Origin: Geosiphon pyriformis | Lineage: Eukaryota > Glomeromycota > Glomeromycetes > Archaeosporales > Geosiphonaceae | DNA length: 64,000 bases | Assembly (NCBI GenBank): GCA_016748015.1 | Contig: JAAOMT010000519.1 | Location: 57,906-121,905 of the forward strand | Direction: 5' to 3' | Shown here: positions 24,669-37,873 of the stretch, piece by piece | Position numbering within the stretch: position 1 is the first letter of the stretch | How the letters are laid out: each line of letters begins with the position of its first letter | Notes under the pieces: model-generated | The model's input: only the letters and a program-made list of their open reading frames with translations | The model's database searches: none | What the model was told of the DNA's origin: nothing | Program-made: the position numbers and the translations under genes

Positions 24669-25615
24669 AAAGAGTAATTAAAAATCACTTCAATTTTTCT
24701 ATTGTTTCCTCTATTTTTAATTCTAATTATTTACATCGATTAAATATTTGTCTTTTGTTTTCTTTTTTCTTTTGTTACTAAAGTTTGAAACAAAATTTTC
24801 AAAATATTTATGTCTATTATTTTCTTATCATACCTTTTAAAGACTATTGTACTCATCTATAAATGAAAAAACTTTGGATAAATTTCTTATATGGGCTAAT
24901 AAACAAAATATAAAGTATAAAAATTTGTCAATCATTAAAATCTTTTTTTTTAAAACAGTTCAATGATCGAAAAAAGAAAAGCAAACTAGATTACGGAAAA
25001 TTTTTCTCCCCAATTATAGATATAAATTTTAAAAATTTTTGAATCTCAATAGCTGGGAAAAAAGAAACTCCGTAATAAAGAGAAAATGACACAGAAAGCC
25101 TATTTATCAACAGCTCATTAATTAATCCTAATATATTTTTTTTAATAATAATAATAAAGTTGACGTTTCTTTTCGTTGACTATTGTTACATTTGGGTCAA
25201 AAATGAGATAATTGGTTAAATGAAATTTTAAATTTTGATAAAATAACTAATTGGAAGACTTTAAGAAGGATTTAGAGTCACCAATAATAATTATCCCTTT
25301 CACCATCTCTCTCTCTCTCTGATTCTGCTTCTGCTTCTGCTTATACTCACACCTGAATCGGTATTTTAAATATTCGAATCTTGATTCAGATGAATAGTTT
25401 ATCACCATGAATCAGGCATGTTATACATTGATTTTGAGTTTTTCATTGTATGATTGTAAAGATTGCGGAGAAACCTTTAATAATTTTTAGAAAAAATTTA
25501 TTCTTTCTAGAATTTCCCCTCCGTTAATGCGTTGATAATTAAAAAGGACTCGATTCTATTCAAGATTTACACTATTTGATTTTTTTTTTCCCATTTTTTA
25601 AATGTCAGTAGTATA

Positions 25616-25616
<1 letters not shown>

Positions 25617-25670
<54 letters not shown>

Positions 25671-25671
25671 T
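25617..25671. repeat. TAC trinucleotide microsatellite
   Basis: About 18 nearly perfect TAC units; CTCTCT and CTTCTG runs lie 300 bases upstream. Confidence 0.9.
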
Positions 25672-28537
25672 TCTGTCGTTTTTAATTGATAGGTTCAAAA
25701 TCTTTTTTCTGTAATCTATTCATTCCGACTAGCCATTAATGTTATTGTGATTGACGATTTTATTTTATTTTATTTTTTTGATCTAAAAAGAAATCGCTAA
25801 CTCTTGAGGGTTTCGAAAATATATATGCATCTCTCCATGAAATTAAATAGTATTACCCTAAAAATCTTTTAAACTATGAAAATCCCCACTTGGACCAATA
25901 AATACATGTTTGATTTACCGGGAAACTGGTCAACTTTGTACTACATAACCAAAAAATAAAAAAATAAAAAAAAATTATTTCTCTAAATAGGATAATGATC
26001 GTAGCTTTCGTAAATCCCCCAATTAAAAAAATCTTTCCAATTACAATTTATCTTTTTTGAAAATGAAAAAAAAAAAAACCTTTTAAATCCTAATTACATG
26101 ATTTTACCGTACACATGCATCTTTGAATCATACATTTTTACTCCACAATTTTTTGCATGAATATATTAAGGTTTTCTCGAAAAAAGATTTGGAAAAAATT
26201 TAAATAAATAACATATCAAATCAGATCATTAATACTTTGGTTAAAGATTTCTCTGAAAAAAAAAAAACTTTTGCTTTGTTTATTGAAAACGCGTAATCCT
26301 TTTCAAAGCTAACTATTTTTTACAATTATTAAATTTATAAAAATTTTTTCAATCTAACCACCAAATTTTAATAAAAAATAATTTTCTCAAGTCTCCAGTT
26401 GACTAAAAAGAAAATTTCCAATTATGAGCACTTCATATAATGTAAGCGATAATTACTTTTTAACATCTTCCCTATATACATTCTATATGTTTTCAAAATA
26501 AAAAAAAAATTTTTATGTTTCACGTGTAAAGAATCAAAATTTTTTTTTCCTACATCATTTACATATTGAAGCTGCAAACAAATATGTTGCTATTCAATGA
26601 TTTAAAAATCTTTTTTGCTGCAAGTGAATTTATTATCGAACAACCAATATTAAAGGATCGATGAATTTCAAAAGCAGACTATGGTTTCACAATCATTTTT
26701 TCGGATTTTTCTGCAGTGTACACTACATTTCCAAAATACTTTGCTATATAATTGATTTGTGGTTAACATCATTTTTACCACTTTCAATTGAAGTTGACCT
26801 GTCGCTCATCATCACTTTGAAAGTGTTTCAAAGACCTTTTTTTAAAAAAAATCAGATCATTGAATTGCAAATCAAATCAATCTTAATAATATTATATAGT
26901 TGAAAAATTAAAAAAAAAAAAAAACCCCCCTCACTGCATTTACACGTTTCTTTGCATCATCTCGAAAAACCAAGCTACAATTGATTTTCTCTTGATATTC
27001 TCCTCGCATTCTCTCTATGCATTAAAATAATAACGTTTCTTGGTTTTCTTTTAATAAAATGAGATTATTAAGAATTGTAAAACTTGCTTGGTAGAAAAAT
27101 TAATCGCATCATCATCATCAGCATCATTAAAGTTTATAAAGAAATCGATTGCATAATTTTTTCGGTTCATAAAATCTTCGATTTCGAATCGTTCAAAGCT
27201 TCAAAATAAAAAATAAAAAAATTTTTGAAAAACTTTTAAAGCTTTGAATATTTTTAATCAAATTAGGAAAAATTAATCGTTCTTGTCTTAACCTTTTCAG
27301 GGCTATCTATCTTAGTCATTTTAGAAACGGTTTATATATTGACAAAAAAAAAAAAAAAATTGCATATTATTGTATTATATCTATGACGCCGCGCATTAAT
27401 TTTTATCCTCTCTCATAAAAGGATTCAATATTTAAAACAAAAAATTTTGTTCAAATCAAAATTAAAAAATTATGGGGAAACCCGTCGATTTCCAAATCAA
27501 GAATAAATGATCAATTCAATTTTTCCGATTTTTCAAAAACGCTTAAAACTGAAATGCTAAATCTACCGATCAAAGGTCGATGATTACAAACGAAATTCAA
27601 GGAAAAAATATGAAAAAGTTCAATAACTTATTGAAGTTAAAATTGGCAAAAAACAGCTGTGAACAAAGAATCCTCAAATATGTCTAAAATCTTTCAGACA
27701 ATGAAACGAACTCTCCAGAAAAGGATTTCACACGTCAAAAAGTACTTATTTTCGTTAACTTTAACACCATTACTAACACTTTAACATCCATTACTATTAC
27801 TAACTAGGAAGATCGATCAACCCCGACCAACTCATCGTCATCTTTTTCGCCTTCGTCAAGCTTGCGTCATTCTCAATTTGTCCCTCGTTGACAAAAAAAT
27901 TTTCGAATTCCTGTTTAGAAATAATTTTCGTTAGATTCACGTATTGTTAACTGGAAATTTCGATAGAATTTTTGCGGAAAAAAACTGTATTAATTAGATA
28001 GAAAATTTTTGTGTAATCATTGTGTATAGGAGAGAGAAATGCCTACTTATCTTGTAGTAATACAAAAAAAAAACAGATAACCTAAACCAAATTTATTTAT
28101 ATTTTGTATTTGCCTTCCCAAACACCATCAATAGGTTTTTTTAACATATCCAGCTTTTAAAACCATATATTATCAATAACACACCACACCACACGACTGT
28201 GTTCATGCTGCAGGGGACATTGAGAAAGATAAAGATGTAGCTTTTGCGCCTAATGCATTATCTGCATGCAATGTGCGAAATGAGAGCAAATTTCGCCGTT
28301 TTCTATGATCCAATTAGGTAAATAAATGTGTCCTTGGCTTCCTTCCCCTCCTCATTTAAATCTACCGATAATTTAAAATTGAATCATCATCATCATCCTC
28401 ATCATTGATGCACAAATAATTTTTATAGCCTTTTCCATCCGTGGGAATCTGTTGGATACAAGCGAGCCAGGTAACGAGAAATTTTCAAAGTTTTTATGAT
28501 AATTGTGATTCATTAAGTGAAAAGTGTTTGGTAAAAG

Positions 28538-28539
<2 letters not shown>

Positions 28540-28572
<33 letters not shown>
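28540..28572. repeat. ATG trinucleotide microsatellite
   Basis: Eleven ATG units in non-coding DNA. Confidence 0.9.
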
Positions 28573-28961
28573 CTTTAACTCTCATAAACCGTGTACATTG
28601 GCATTGAAAAAATTTTAATCCTAAAAAAATATGGGATAAAATTTATTAATCTTGAAGAATTTTTCATCTATCACAATAATCAGGCAAATTTTTTTATTTT
28701 TCTTTTACAATTTATTCTCATTTTCCCTTTTTTTCTAAACTTTCTATCGAACTTTCACTTCAAGAAATATAATTGCGTCATAAGGTGTTGTTGATGATGC
28801 TCATTAAGTTCAGAGAACTGATAAATTTGGGAAAATTGTACAATAGTTATTGCAAACCCAATGATGATTTGTAATTTTATGATGTTATAATTGTGTTTAT
28901 TTTAATTTCGATATAATTTGGAGAACAGATTGATTATTTTAAATTTTAATAGGAAAAATTA

Positions 28962-28962
<1 letters not shown>

Positions 28963-29015
<53 letters not shown>
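28963..29015. repeat. ATT trinucleotide microsatellite
   Basis: About 17 ATT units. Confidence 0.9.
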
Positions 29016-29017
<2 letters not shown>

Positions 29018-29619
29018 TAAAATTCATTCTTGAAGGCTAAATTCATATTGTACAAAAAAGGCAAGCCCTAAAAGAATTCAAGTTTTAAGAGAAACAAGTT
29101 GTTGTTGTAATTGATTCAAAGAATTATATTTGGAATTTTTAACAATGAAATTATTAATTGTAACAATTAAGATTTGAAAGTTCATACATAGATACTAGGT
29201 TTCATTCATACACTTCTCCGGTTATTCCTTTTCCTTCATTCTCTTTTGTCCTCCCTTTCCCCCTTTTCTCAATCGCACAAGGATCAAGATCATCTTATCA
29301 TTATCAATTAAATTTTGATAATAAAAAATACAAATATTGCTTAATAATAAACGACACGATTGTCATCTCGTTTTAAATCAATGATCAAACTTTAATTAAT
29401 CCAGAAATTTTAAGAATTTCGGGATGCATAGACGAAGAGAGTTCAAAGAAAATTAGAATAAACCTAAAGATTACTTAGAAAACTCAAAGGTTCGATAAAA
29501 GGGGACCAACAAAAAAAAAGCCATTTCATAATAGATAATCTATAATTACACAAAAAATTTGAAAAACCTGTTTTGTTTCGGTTCGGTTTTGATTTTGGTT
29601 TCTTTTGTTTCGTAAATTT

Positions 29620-29657
29620 TTGTTGTTGTTGTTGCTGTTGTTGTTGTTGTTGTTGTT
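29620..29657. repeat. TTG trinucleotide microsatellite
   Basis: About 12 TTG units with one CTG interruption. Confidence 0.9.
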
Positions 29658-29848
29658 TATTTGTTTTCATTATTCTATCAATTCTGGTTTTACCAATTTG
29701 AGAGAGGACTGAATCCCCGAACACTAAAAAAACCCTTTCATTTTTTTTTTCTCCATTCGATTCGATTGGATTCGATTGGATTGGTGATCACTAGCGTCTA
29801 TGCCAAACCTTTTTTTTTTTTTTTTAAAGTAATACAAAAAACTTATAC

Positions 29849-29914
<66 letters not shown>
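29849..29914. repeat. AAT trinucleotide microsatellite
   Basis: About 22 AAT units, the longest trinucleotide run in the window. Confidence 0.9.
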
Positions 29915-29916
<2 letters not shown>

Positions 29917-30819
29917 AAAAAACTAAAACTAGAATTCCATTTTTTCTCGGTGCAAATCAGCATCAATTTGTAAATCTTTTAAAAATATTTATCACACTTT
30001 TTCGATTTATCTTATCTTTTGTTCCGGTGATGATGATCAAAAGTGAAATTATGGATATTGATTCACGTACTTTTTGTTGTATTATTTACAATACTTTTTC
30101 ATGAGTATTCGAATAATAGACTGTTCGTCATTGATTGTACATACGTTAACTTACTTAAAATACTTTAATTGATTTTTAAATCAAATGTACTCTATTTTCT
30201 TGGTTTCACCCTTTTTTACCCCCTTTTTTAAGCTTATATATCGCAATACAGTTGTAGATATGCAATTCATAAAAATTGTTGATCATTAGTACTTTTTCTT
30301 GCCCAATCAAGAGTTCAGTTTTAGCTTTCTTTCCCACACGCGCGCGCGAAAAAGAGTTTACCTATTACTGAATCTGATAAATTAAGGTTTTTTTATGTGT
30401 AAAAAATAAAATAAAATACGAAATAATGATGTTTCCGCAGCATTTCATTCGACAACCACATAATATGCTAACAACGTAATAGTGATATATTAACCCTAGT
30501 AGCGTGTGCATTCAATATAAAAGCCCAACCTCCCGACCAAACCCCACCTTTCCCGACCTACATCTCATAACAATCCAACTGTTTCTCTTCGAACCAAGTT
30601 TTAGACTTGCAATTTTTTCTCCACCCTTTGTTCGTTTCATGAAATATATATTAGAATTTAACGAATAATTTTGAAATTATTAATCTTTCCTCCGAGTATA
30701 TTCATTTCTCGAACCTCATTTTTTTTTTCAATTCGATTTTCTCGAAAATAATAATAAATCTTTCAAAGTTTTCACGTATTTTTAAACTTTTTTTTTTTTT
30801 TTTCAACCAAAATTTCAAA

Positions 30820-32077
30820 ATGACTGATATTTACGCATTGACACGTCGAAAACGACCAACCCATCTTACTTTGGGAAATAATCCTTTTGAATTTGCAAAA
30901 ATGCGTCAACAATCCATGAAACAACAGCAACAACAACAACAACAACAACAACAACAACCAAAAAGACCAACTCCAGCTGGAAATATTTTGCAAAGATTAA
31001 CTTCTAGCGTTGTTCAAAAATCTCCAAAGATCCAAACGACAACCACTAAAAGTGTGACATCAACATTAGGAAAACGTGATCCAATGGTTCGTTCTTCAAC
31101 TATCCCTTCAAACACTACTACCCCCAATACTCGACAAAAAACATCATCCAAAAACCTTGTCTACGGTTATTTTAATGGAAAAGAAAATTTCGGAAAACCT
31201 GTTGATGATGCAGAAATTTTATTCTCTGGGCTAGCTACTGGACCACCATCCAAATCTCACTGGAAGGTTCGTAAAACGCATTCAACATCAATTATTTGAT
31301 AAACTTTTATCTAAATTCTTATTTCTTTTTCTAATAAATTTTAGCCTGACTCTGAAGCAATCAAATGTTCAATGGCATGTTGCCCTCGTGAATTTGGATT
31401 ATTTGAAAGAAGACATCATTGTCGAAGGTTGGTAATATTTTCAGTATTTCACTTTTAATACATTCTTCCCACCAAATAATAACAATGTTTTCTCGTTATT
31501 CTTTTTCATCCTAGATGTGGTGATATCTTTTGCTCGACACATTGTTCACACTACATTCGCTTGGACCAAAACTCGAACTTTAATTTGGCCGGTTCAGCAT
31601 CTCGTGTTTGTGACCGATGCTACGAAGAATATGTTCGTCTCATACAAAAATGTAAAAAAGCTGATCGAAAACTGGCCGAACAAGAAATCTATGGCCAAGC
31701 TCAACGTCGTCTCCAAAGACGTGATAGTGGGTATTTCACCTCGGGTAGCAGTTGTGGTAGTGATGACAGTTTTGAAAATCAGGCAGCCATGAAATATAAG
31801 GTTGCTTCCAAGAAGCTTAAGCCTGAGCGAAAAGATGATGGTATGTTGACAAGAATTATATTCATGATATTTTACATGTCATTTGAAATTTTGAGAATAT
31901 ACCTCTTAATAATAATTATATTTTCGCTTTAATTCTTTAGACCCTTCAACGTTAAAAACCCAAAAACATCCATTTGATGCTCAAGGTCTACCACAACAAA
32001 TATTAGAAGAGACCCAAACAAACATAAAACACTATGCAATCTCGATCAAGAAAACTTGGGATTGGTCCACATTTTAA
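30820..32077 (+). CDS. FYVE zinc-finger protein
   Basis: Four exons, 30820-31266, 31345-31427, 31515-31840 and 31941-32077, encode 330 residues with consistent phases. The N-terminal 130 residues are basic and disordered and carry a poly-Gln tract from a CAA repeat (30922-30958). The FYVE domain (about 148-225) has the WxxD entry (SHWKPDSEA), the basic RRHHCRRCG patch that binds phosphatidylinositol 3-phosphate, FCSTHC, and the final Cys pair VCDRCYEEY. A Ser-rich linker (RRDSGYFTSGSSCGSDDS) and a short tail ending in KKTWDWSTF follow. The first zinc ligands are Cys-x3-Cys rather than Cys-x2-Cys. Known: FYVE domains direct proteins to endosomal or vacuolar membranes rich in PI3P. The overall layout, FYVE after 'GPPSKSHWK' and no other domain, resembles uncharacterised fungal FYVE proteins such as S. 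pombe SPBC9B6.03. The exact pathway is unknown. Confidence 0.88.
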
Positions 32078-32127
32078 TAAAATTTATTCGCCACCATAAT
32101 GAACTTATTCGTAGAGAACATTAGCTG

Positions 32128-32160
<33 letters not shown>

Positions 32161-35148
32161 TATTCATCATCCACACGAATCCGAGCAGCGGTAACAATTG
32201 GGTCACCAAAAAATTTTGGTTTCATTTTGATAAATAAAAAAATCGCATGTACAAGTTACTTCTCAATCACTAGCATACTACACAAACATATCATCATTAA
32301 AACATCATTGGCATCATCAAAAAAGAATTTAGTGACCATTTATCAAAACTTCAAAACATTTTAGACCCCAAAGGACTTTTTGGATCAAAAAACCCACTAT
32401 TTCGATAGTTATTATTTCACCCCCCTAAAAATGTAAAGTTCAATTACTTCCCCCCCCCTTTTTTTTTATATATCGTTCATGAGGAAAATTGTGATTGTTA
32501 AAATTTTTTTTATTGGTTTTTGATATTGTTTAAAAGTGTAAAATAGTCTTAAAAGTAAATAAAAAGTATAATAAAACTTCCCTTTGAATACAAAAAAGTG
32601 GCTTAATAAAAAATGTATTTTGGTATCCCCAAAAGCACTAAATTTTCTTAAAATTGACAAAATTATTGTTTGTTGATAAAACCAAATAAATGTCGATTGA
32701 TAATTTTACACGTGTACACGTCAAATACACCAAGGCTGTGAGCAACATTCAGGGTCCGTGAAGCTCAAACCAAATATTTTACCTCTCACGGTCTGTCAAA
32801 AAAGGTTCTCAATCTGAGAATAATAAACGCGCTTTTGAATTTTTGAAGCTCTTTCTCCTGCTGGAAGAATCCATGAAATAAACAAAAGCCATTCTCCATT
32901 ACCCGAAAACCTGTTTGGATTCTGGGAATGAATGTTTTTAAAAATATTGGCAACAAGATAAGACCGACCACTTTAGGATTGATAACTGGTTATAGTAACT
33001 TTACAACCTATACACTGACATATTAATTGCGTCATCTGTATTCGTTATGTTAACTAGTTAAAGATTATCAGTTACCCAGATAGCATTAATAATTTCCATT
33101 GGATACGACCGACCATATAAGGAATCTGATCTCAATTATGTTTTATTTTATCAGATTTTAATCTAATTAATAATTATTAATGACTATAATAAGAATTTAC
33201 TTAAAAACCCGGGTTACACCCGAAAGTCAAAAACCTAAATTTTGATTTGATGGAGGCTTGTCGACCTTAAAATTATTAATCAAGGTTGGGCTTTGCCCCT
33301 TTTTTTATTGATTGATTCCTTTCAATTATTTTCTTTGGTCATTATAAAAGATATTTTATTTTCATGAAAAGGAATGTTATAAATATATAAATTATTTATT
33401 ATTATTATTATTATTATTACTATTATTATAAACACGAAATTCTTGATTCAAATCCTAAAAACCTTGTAATTCTCTTCTTTTTTTTTTTTTTGAAACCTTG
33501 AATTTTTAGATTAAATAATAAATTAGAATTTCCAACATCATTTGTCATCGGTGGATGCAAAAAAGATTGGTTTTTCAAATCGCAGATTCCCCATTAAATT
33601 AGATGAATGATGGTCTCATAGATGCACAGGGATGTATGTTATGCAGACACTCGAATCATCAATCAGAACATCTCATTTTGTGAATGAGGTTTCTCCCATT
33701 TGCCAATGAGCCTGGTTTAAGTTTGGGAAATTTTTTTATTTTACTAATGCCGTTCTAAACTGAGAAAGGAATAAAAAAAATTTCAAAGGTCATGCTTTGG
33801 AACTCATTTATGATGCGTAAAGCTCTTCAAAATACTTTTTTTAATATGATCAAATACTCTTTAGACCAAAAAACTTACTTTTTCCTATCCAGACATTAAA
33901 AAGTTGTAAGTTATTTTGTATTTTGAAATAAGGCAGTTGATTTTTTTCATACATATTTTTTATCCAATTTAAATAAAAGATCAAACTTGTATTTATAATT
34001 ATATTTATGATAATTAAATAAATTTTTGTATTATAAATTTTTAGAAATACATAATAATATATGATTAGATTCTTTTTTTCATAAATTATATATATATATA
34101 TATATTATTATTAAAATTAAGTAAGAATAAATTATACTTTAATAATTTAAATTCTTATTTGATTAAATTATTTTATTAATAAAATACAACCATATTTTCA
34201 TAGTTTGAGTTTTATATTTATATTAAATAAATCTTTATGCTTAAAAAAAAAACATACTTTATTTTTTAATTATTTTTGATTTCACCATTTTATTACAATA
34301 ATCTTATTTTCATGTATTGTATTTTGTTAGAGAGAGAGAGAAAAAAAACTGCTATTACCAAAAAAGTTTTTAGCCGGAAATTTATTTTCAAAAAATTGAT
34401 AATATTAAAAATTAGAATTTTATTTTTTGTGTCCTCTTTATAAATTTACTTTGAAACCAATCACTAATTTACCAGAAAATGGATTAATTTTTTTTATGGA
34501 TATACTCTTTGTCGAATTAATAAAATGAAAAAAAATTCAAGCAAGTTTCTTATTACTCTATTCAAATATAAATTGGTTCAATTGTATACATTAATTTCTT
34601 GACACAAGCTTAATATTATAATAAATTGTTACTTGTTCAAAAACTATATACTTTTTGTTACATAGCTTTAAAATGCCGAATAAATTGTATTGCTTTACAA
34701 AATTTATTTTAATATACTCAAAGTAATTAAAAATTTTTTTTCTAATTTAACGATTGATTAAAATTTCTTTTCAAGTTTCTAGCTTATTCTAAAAGTTTTA
34801 CTTATAAGATGTTACATGTTTTAAATAAATTTACCATCCTCAAAATTCAAGTACAATTTAATTGAAATTTAATTTAAAATTCACAATTTTTCCTTTTTGA
34901 AGAATCTTTTTTAAAATCAAATATACATTAAACTTAAAGTAATGCTGTTATTTGACTTCGAATTTTTGATAATCATGATTCTAGAATATATCATAAAATG
35001 CTTTGTCATAGCAAATATTTATTATAGAGTCAAAAAAAAAATAAAGGACTGTTGCAATGGTTACTCGTGATTGGATCAATTCTCAAAATCTACCTTTACT
35101 TTCAAGTTTAAATAATCCATGTGTTAATATTTTGAGCCAAAATTTTTT
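32078..35148. other. Intergenic with unidentified repeat-like stretch
   Basis: A CAT run (32129-32160) lies just after the FYVE gene. Between about 32700 and 33320 the composition is less AT-rich: two copies of a GACCGACCA word (near 32962 and 33108), a CCCGGG-containing palindrome near 33210 and a GGTTGGGCTTTG word near 33280 suggest the remains of a repeated element. A minus-strand open frame of 61 codons inside it has no family I recognise. The rest is AT-rich, with a TTA run near 33390-33430. Confidence 0.35.
32129..32160. repeat. CAT trinucleotide microsatellite
   Basis: About 11 CAT units in the 3' flank of the FYVE gene. Confidence 0.9.
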
Positions 35149-35499
35149 TTAAAAAACACTTGGATCAAGAATATGAAAAATTTTCATTAAATCCCACAGA
35201 AACTTGTTAAAAGATCTTGATTCTTTGACATATGTTTTTAAGCAATCAAAGTTGTAATCTCGTCTTCCTGAATCCATATCCTGACAGCTATTGTTCTTCG
35301 GTGATGATGATATTTGTAATTTATGAAGATCTTGCTTGATATTCTTCGGATAAATTTCGTAAAAAAACACAAACGCTCGAGTAATTAAAAAAAGGTTAAC
35401 CAACAATGCTTCTTTAGAAATAGTATGAGGTGCAAGATAATTTATTTGGGTTTTTCTTATCTTTAAAAAAGATGTGCAATCAATTTTTTTTGGGCTCAA
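35149..35499 (-). CDS. Orphan hypothetical reading frame
   Basis: About 115 codons stay open on the minus strand, with less AT-rich composition than the surroundings. There is no ATG at the 5' end of the frame, so either it begins in an upstream exon or at an internal Met. The sequence has a hydrophobic middle (LLVNLFLITRAFVFF) and a mixed, charged C-terminal half with Ser/Asn. I recognise no domain. It may be one exon of a lineage-specific gene or a fragment of a decayed one. Confidence 0.3.
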   Translation of the reverse strand: MSPKKIDCTSFLKIRKTQINYLAPHTISKEALLVNLFLITRAFVFFYEIYPKNIKQDLHKLQISSSPKNNSCQDMDSGRRDYNFDCLKTYVKESRSFNKFLWDLMKIFHILDPSVF

Positions 35500-37162
35500 A
35501 AATAATCAAAAAATGGGGCAAGTATCGACGACCAATATTCATTTCATATTCCCAATGCTTGTTTCATTCTAATCAAGTTTTATTCCCCCTACTTGAGAAA
35601 GATTCAGAGATCCATAGTTGTTAAAGAAAAATCGATGCCTTAGAATTTACTACGTATTTTAACTAAAATTTATTATAATACCCAAGATTAAAGTCTGGGT
35701 TAAAAATTTTTTTTAAAAATACACGTATCTCAATACGCTCATTTATTGGTGCTTTCGATATATTGGTTATTATGCATTGAAAACGTGGTTTCCCCGGTTT
35801 AAACCAAGTCAAGAAAAATCTTTGAAATTCGTCTTGTTGCCTGAAAGAAGTTTTAAAAGCTAACGAGACTGATTAGTGGCCTACATTAAGATTTCCATTA
35901 AACTTGATTTTTCTGAAATGTTTATTTTATTTTATTATTGATACGTTATATCATGGATTTCTCAAATTTCATCAATCATTCGTCAAAATTTATTACAATG
36001 AAATTCGATTTTTTTCGCAACGTTAGTTCCAAGGTTTTCTTCTATTAAACCCTTGATGATGATTTTATCTTTCTTGATATAATAGTATGATGTTCTCATT
36101 AGAATAATTGGTTCATTATACCTTTGACCATTATAATATATAATATATCTTGTTTAAATATTGTACACGTAGGATCAGTCCTTTTTGCTTTCACTTTTTT
36201 ATGGGAACATTAAATTTACTAATCGATTAATTGATCAATTTTGATTAAGTTACTGATAAATTAGACTTTCTAGAGAGAATTCAGTTATTTTCAAGTGTGA
36301 TCGTTTCAAAGTCATATGGTGATCTTATAATTTATTTATTTATTTTTCAATCCGACTCAAAATTGAATTTTTTCTTCAAATTTCAAAGATTTTAGCAAAT
36401 ATCGATAAATTTTAAAATTTAAAATAATGTTTTATTTTTCTTCCCATTTATAAAATTAATTTTAAACCCGTTATCTAATATGAGATATCATGATAAAATT
36501 TTCTGAGTTCATTCATTGTTCATCCCTGCTAATTAATATTTTGTCCATGAATTTGATTTCAATATAATGTAAAGATAAGCCAAACGTAAAAACTTTGATT
36601 GGATAGACGAACACTTAAAATCAGTCTATGAGTTAAATGAAAAGGTTATTAAATACATGTAGGAAACTAGGAAAATTTATAGATCACCTAAAGTATATTA
36701 GAATAAAGAGGTAATGTTTAGAAAGATTAAAGTGTTAATACTAATTGAATTAGCTCGTGAATGAAATTAACTCAATAATCGAATCTACCTTTAGTGATTA
36801 ATGAATTAAAAAAACAACAACAACAACAACAACAACTATTTAACAAATGGAGCTTGAAAGAATATACCAAATCATTTTTTGATGAAAGGTTTCTATTTTA
36901 TCTGGATCGATCCGTAGTTTGAGCTCAAAGTTATAAAATTCCAAATTTTATCAAATGCTTTTCAGTTAAAAGATATCAATTACCCAAAAATAGTTTTTGC
37001 TTGTGACGTAATGTTTAATTTACTTTATTTCGATTAAACAAATCAAAGACACTTGAGGGAAATCGTTAAATAACATTTTTTGTACAAAACACAAAGCTTT
37101 TACAAGAGACAATAAATATTCTATAAATCTAGCCCCTATATATCAAATGTAAAAGGAAATAT
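35500..37162. other. Intergenic, AT-rich
   Basis: No gene recognised. A short CAA run lies at 36814-36836. Confidence 0.5.
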
Positions 37163-37694
37163 CTATGACTCATATTGATCAGCATACAATTTTTCGGCAG
37201 CTTTATTAGCATTACGTTTGGCTTTTTGTTTGTCGACAAAGTCTAAACCTTTGGTTTCGATAAGCTGGAGTATTCAAAGAAATAATAGAAAAAACTTGTT
37301 TACTCAACATTATTCCAATTATTTTTGCTCCATTTCATTTAAATAGAACAATCAATAATTACCTTATCAGCCTCAGCAGCTACAATAGCTGCCAAAGCAG
37401 CTTTGGCCGTTGAGTGTGGGTCACTAGGATTACGTTTCTTTTCATAAAGCTTGAATGCTTCAAAAGCAGCTGCACCAGCTACGAGTTGATGGGATACATG
37501 AGATTCATGGCCTTTAAGAGCTTCGGCGGAGTCCTGGTGAACCTTCTTGTGATGACTTTCGGCTTTAGAAATGTTAAAATCAGAGGTATCGAATTCTATT
37601 GAAATGAAGTGATTAAAGAATTCATATTTTAAGTTTTGGCAATATTCTAAAGTAAAATTATTAGTTCTTTTTACAAATTCTTACCGTGAGACAT
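37163..37694 (-). CDS. CipC-like protein (DUF3759)
   Basis: Three exons, 37694-37685, 37595-37363 and 37264-37163, give 114 residues; the first exon contributes only Met-Ser-His and one base, and all splice sites are canonical. The protein has the DUF3759/CipC signature: ESHHKKVHQ, HQLVAGAAAFEAFKLYEKK, then AALAAIVAAEADKLIETKGL and a basic helical tail NANKAAEKLYADQYES. It is small, Ala/Lys/Glu-rich, without signal or membrane segment, hence probably cytosolic. CipC was first described as a concanamycin-induced protein in Aspergillus and is often abundant or induced during growth in hosts or under stress; its biochemical role is unknown. Codon use is clearly more GC-rich than the flanks, and a TATA box precedes it, which fits strong expression. 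Confidence 0.92.
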
Positions 37695-37798
37695 TATGAA
37701 AAATTGTATTTTTTTTTAATGGAAAGTTTGTATGGATTGGATTTTGTATTTGAATGCAATTGAACGATAAAAAAAAAAGAACCGGCGAAAAGGGGGGC

Positions 37799-37806
37799 TT
37801 TTTATA
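37799..37806 (-). promoter_or_regulatory. TATA box of the CipC-like gene
   Basis: TATAAAAA on the minus strand, 105 bases upstream of the ATG at 37694 and next to a run of six G. Position and context fit a core promoter. Confidence 0.5.
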
Positions 37807-37873
37807 AAAAAATTGAGTTACAATTTTAAGTCGTCTCTAAATTCGTAAGTTCAATTTCAAACAGTCTTTTGCT

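Larger units (their letters stand above)
20876..30819. other. Gene-poor, microsatellite-rich region
   Basis: Nearly 10 kb without a recognisable gene. It is AT-rich with many trinucleotide and tetranucleotide runs, listed separately. The open frames present (for example around 22842-23111, 28373-28585 and 29661-30104) are produced mainly by repeats such as GAT, TGA and AAT. From about 30480 to 30819 the plus strand becomes pyrimidine-rich with runs of C, typical of the 5' flank and leader of the FYVE gene that follows. Confidence 0.6.

Noticed and set aside
28373-28585. Minus-strand frame beginning with poly-Ser
   Set aside because: Generated by the ATG microsatellite; no domain or neighbouring exon.
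29661-30104. 147-codon frame with poly-Ile
   Set aside because: Driven by the AAT repeat at 29849-29914; the opposite strand is equally open (poly-Tyr).
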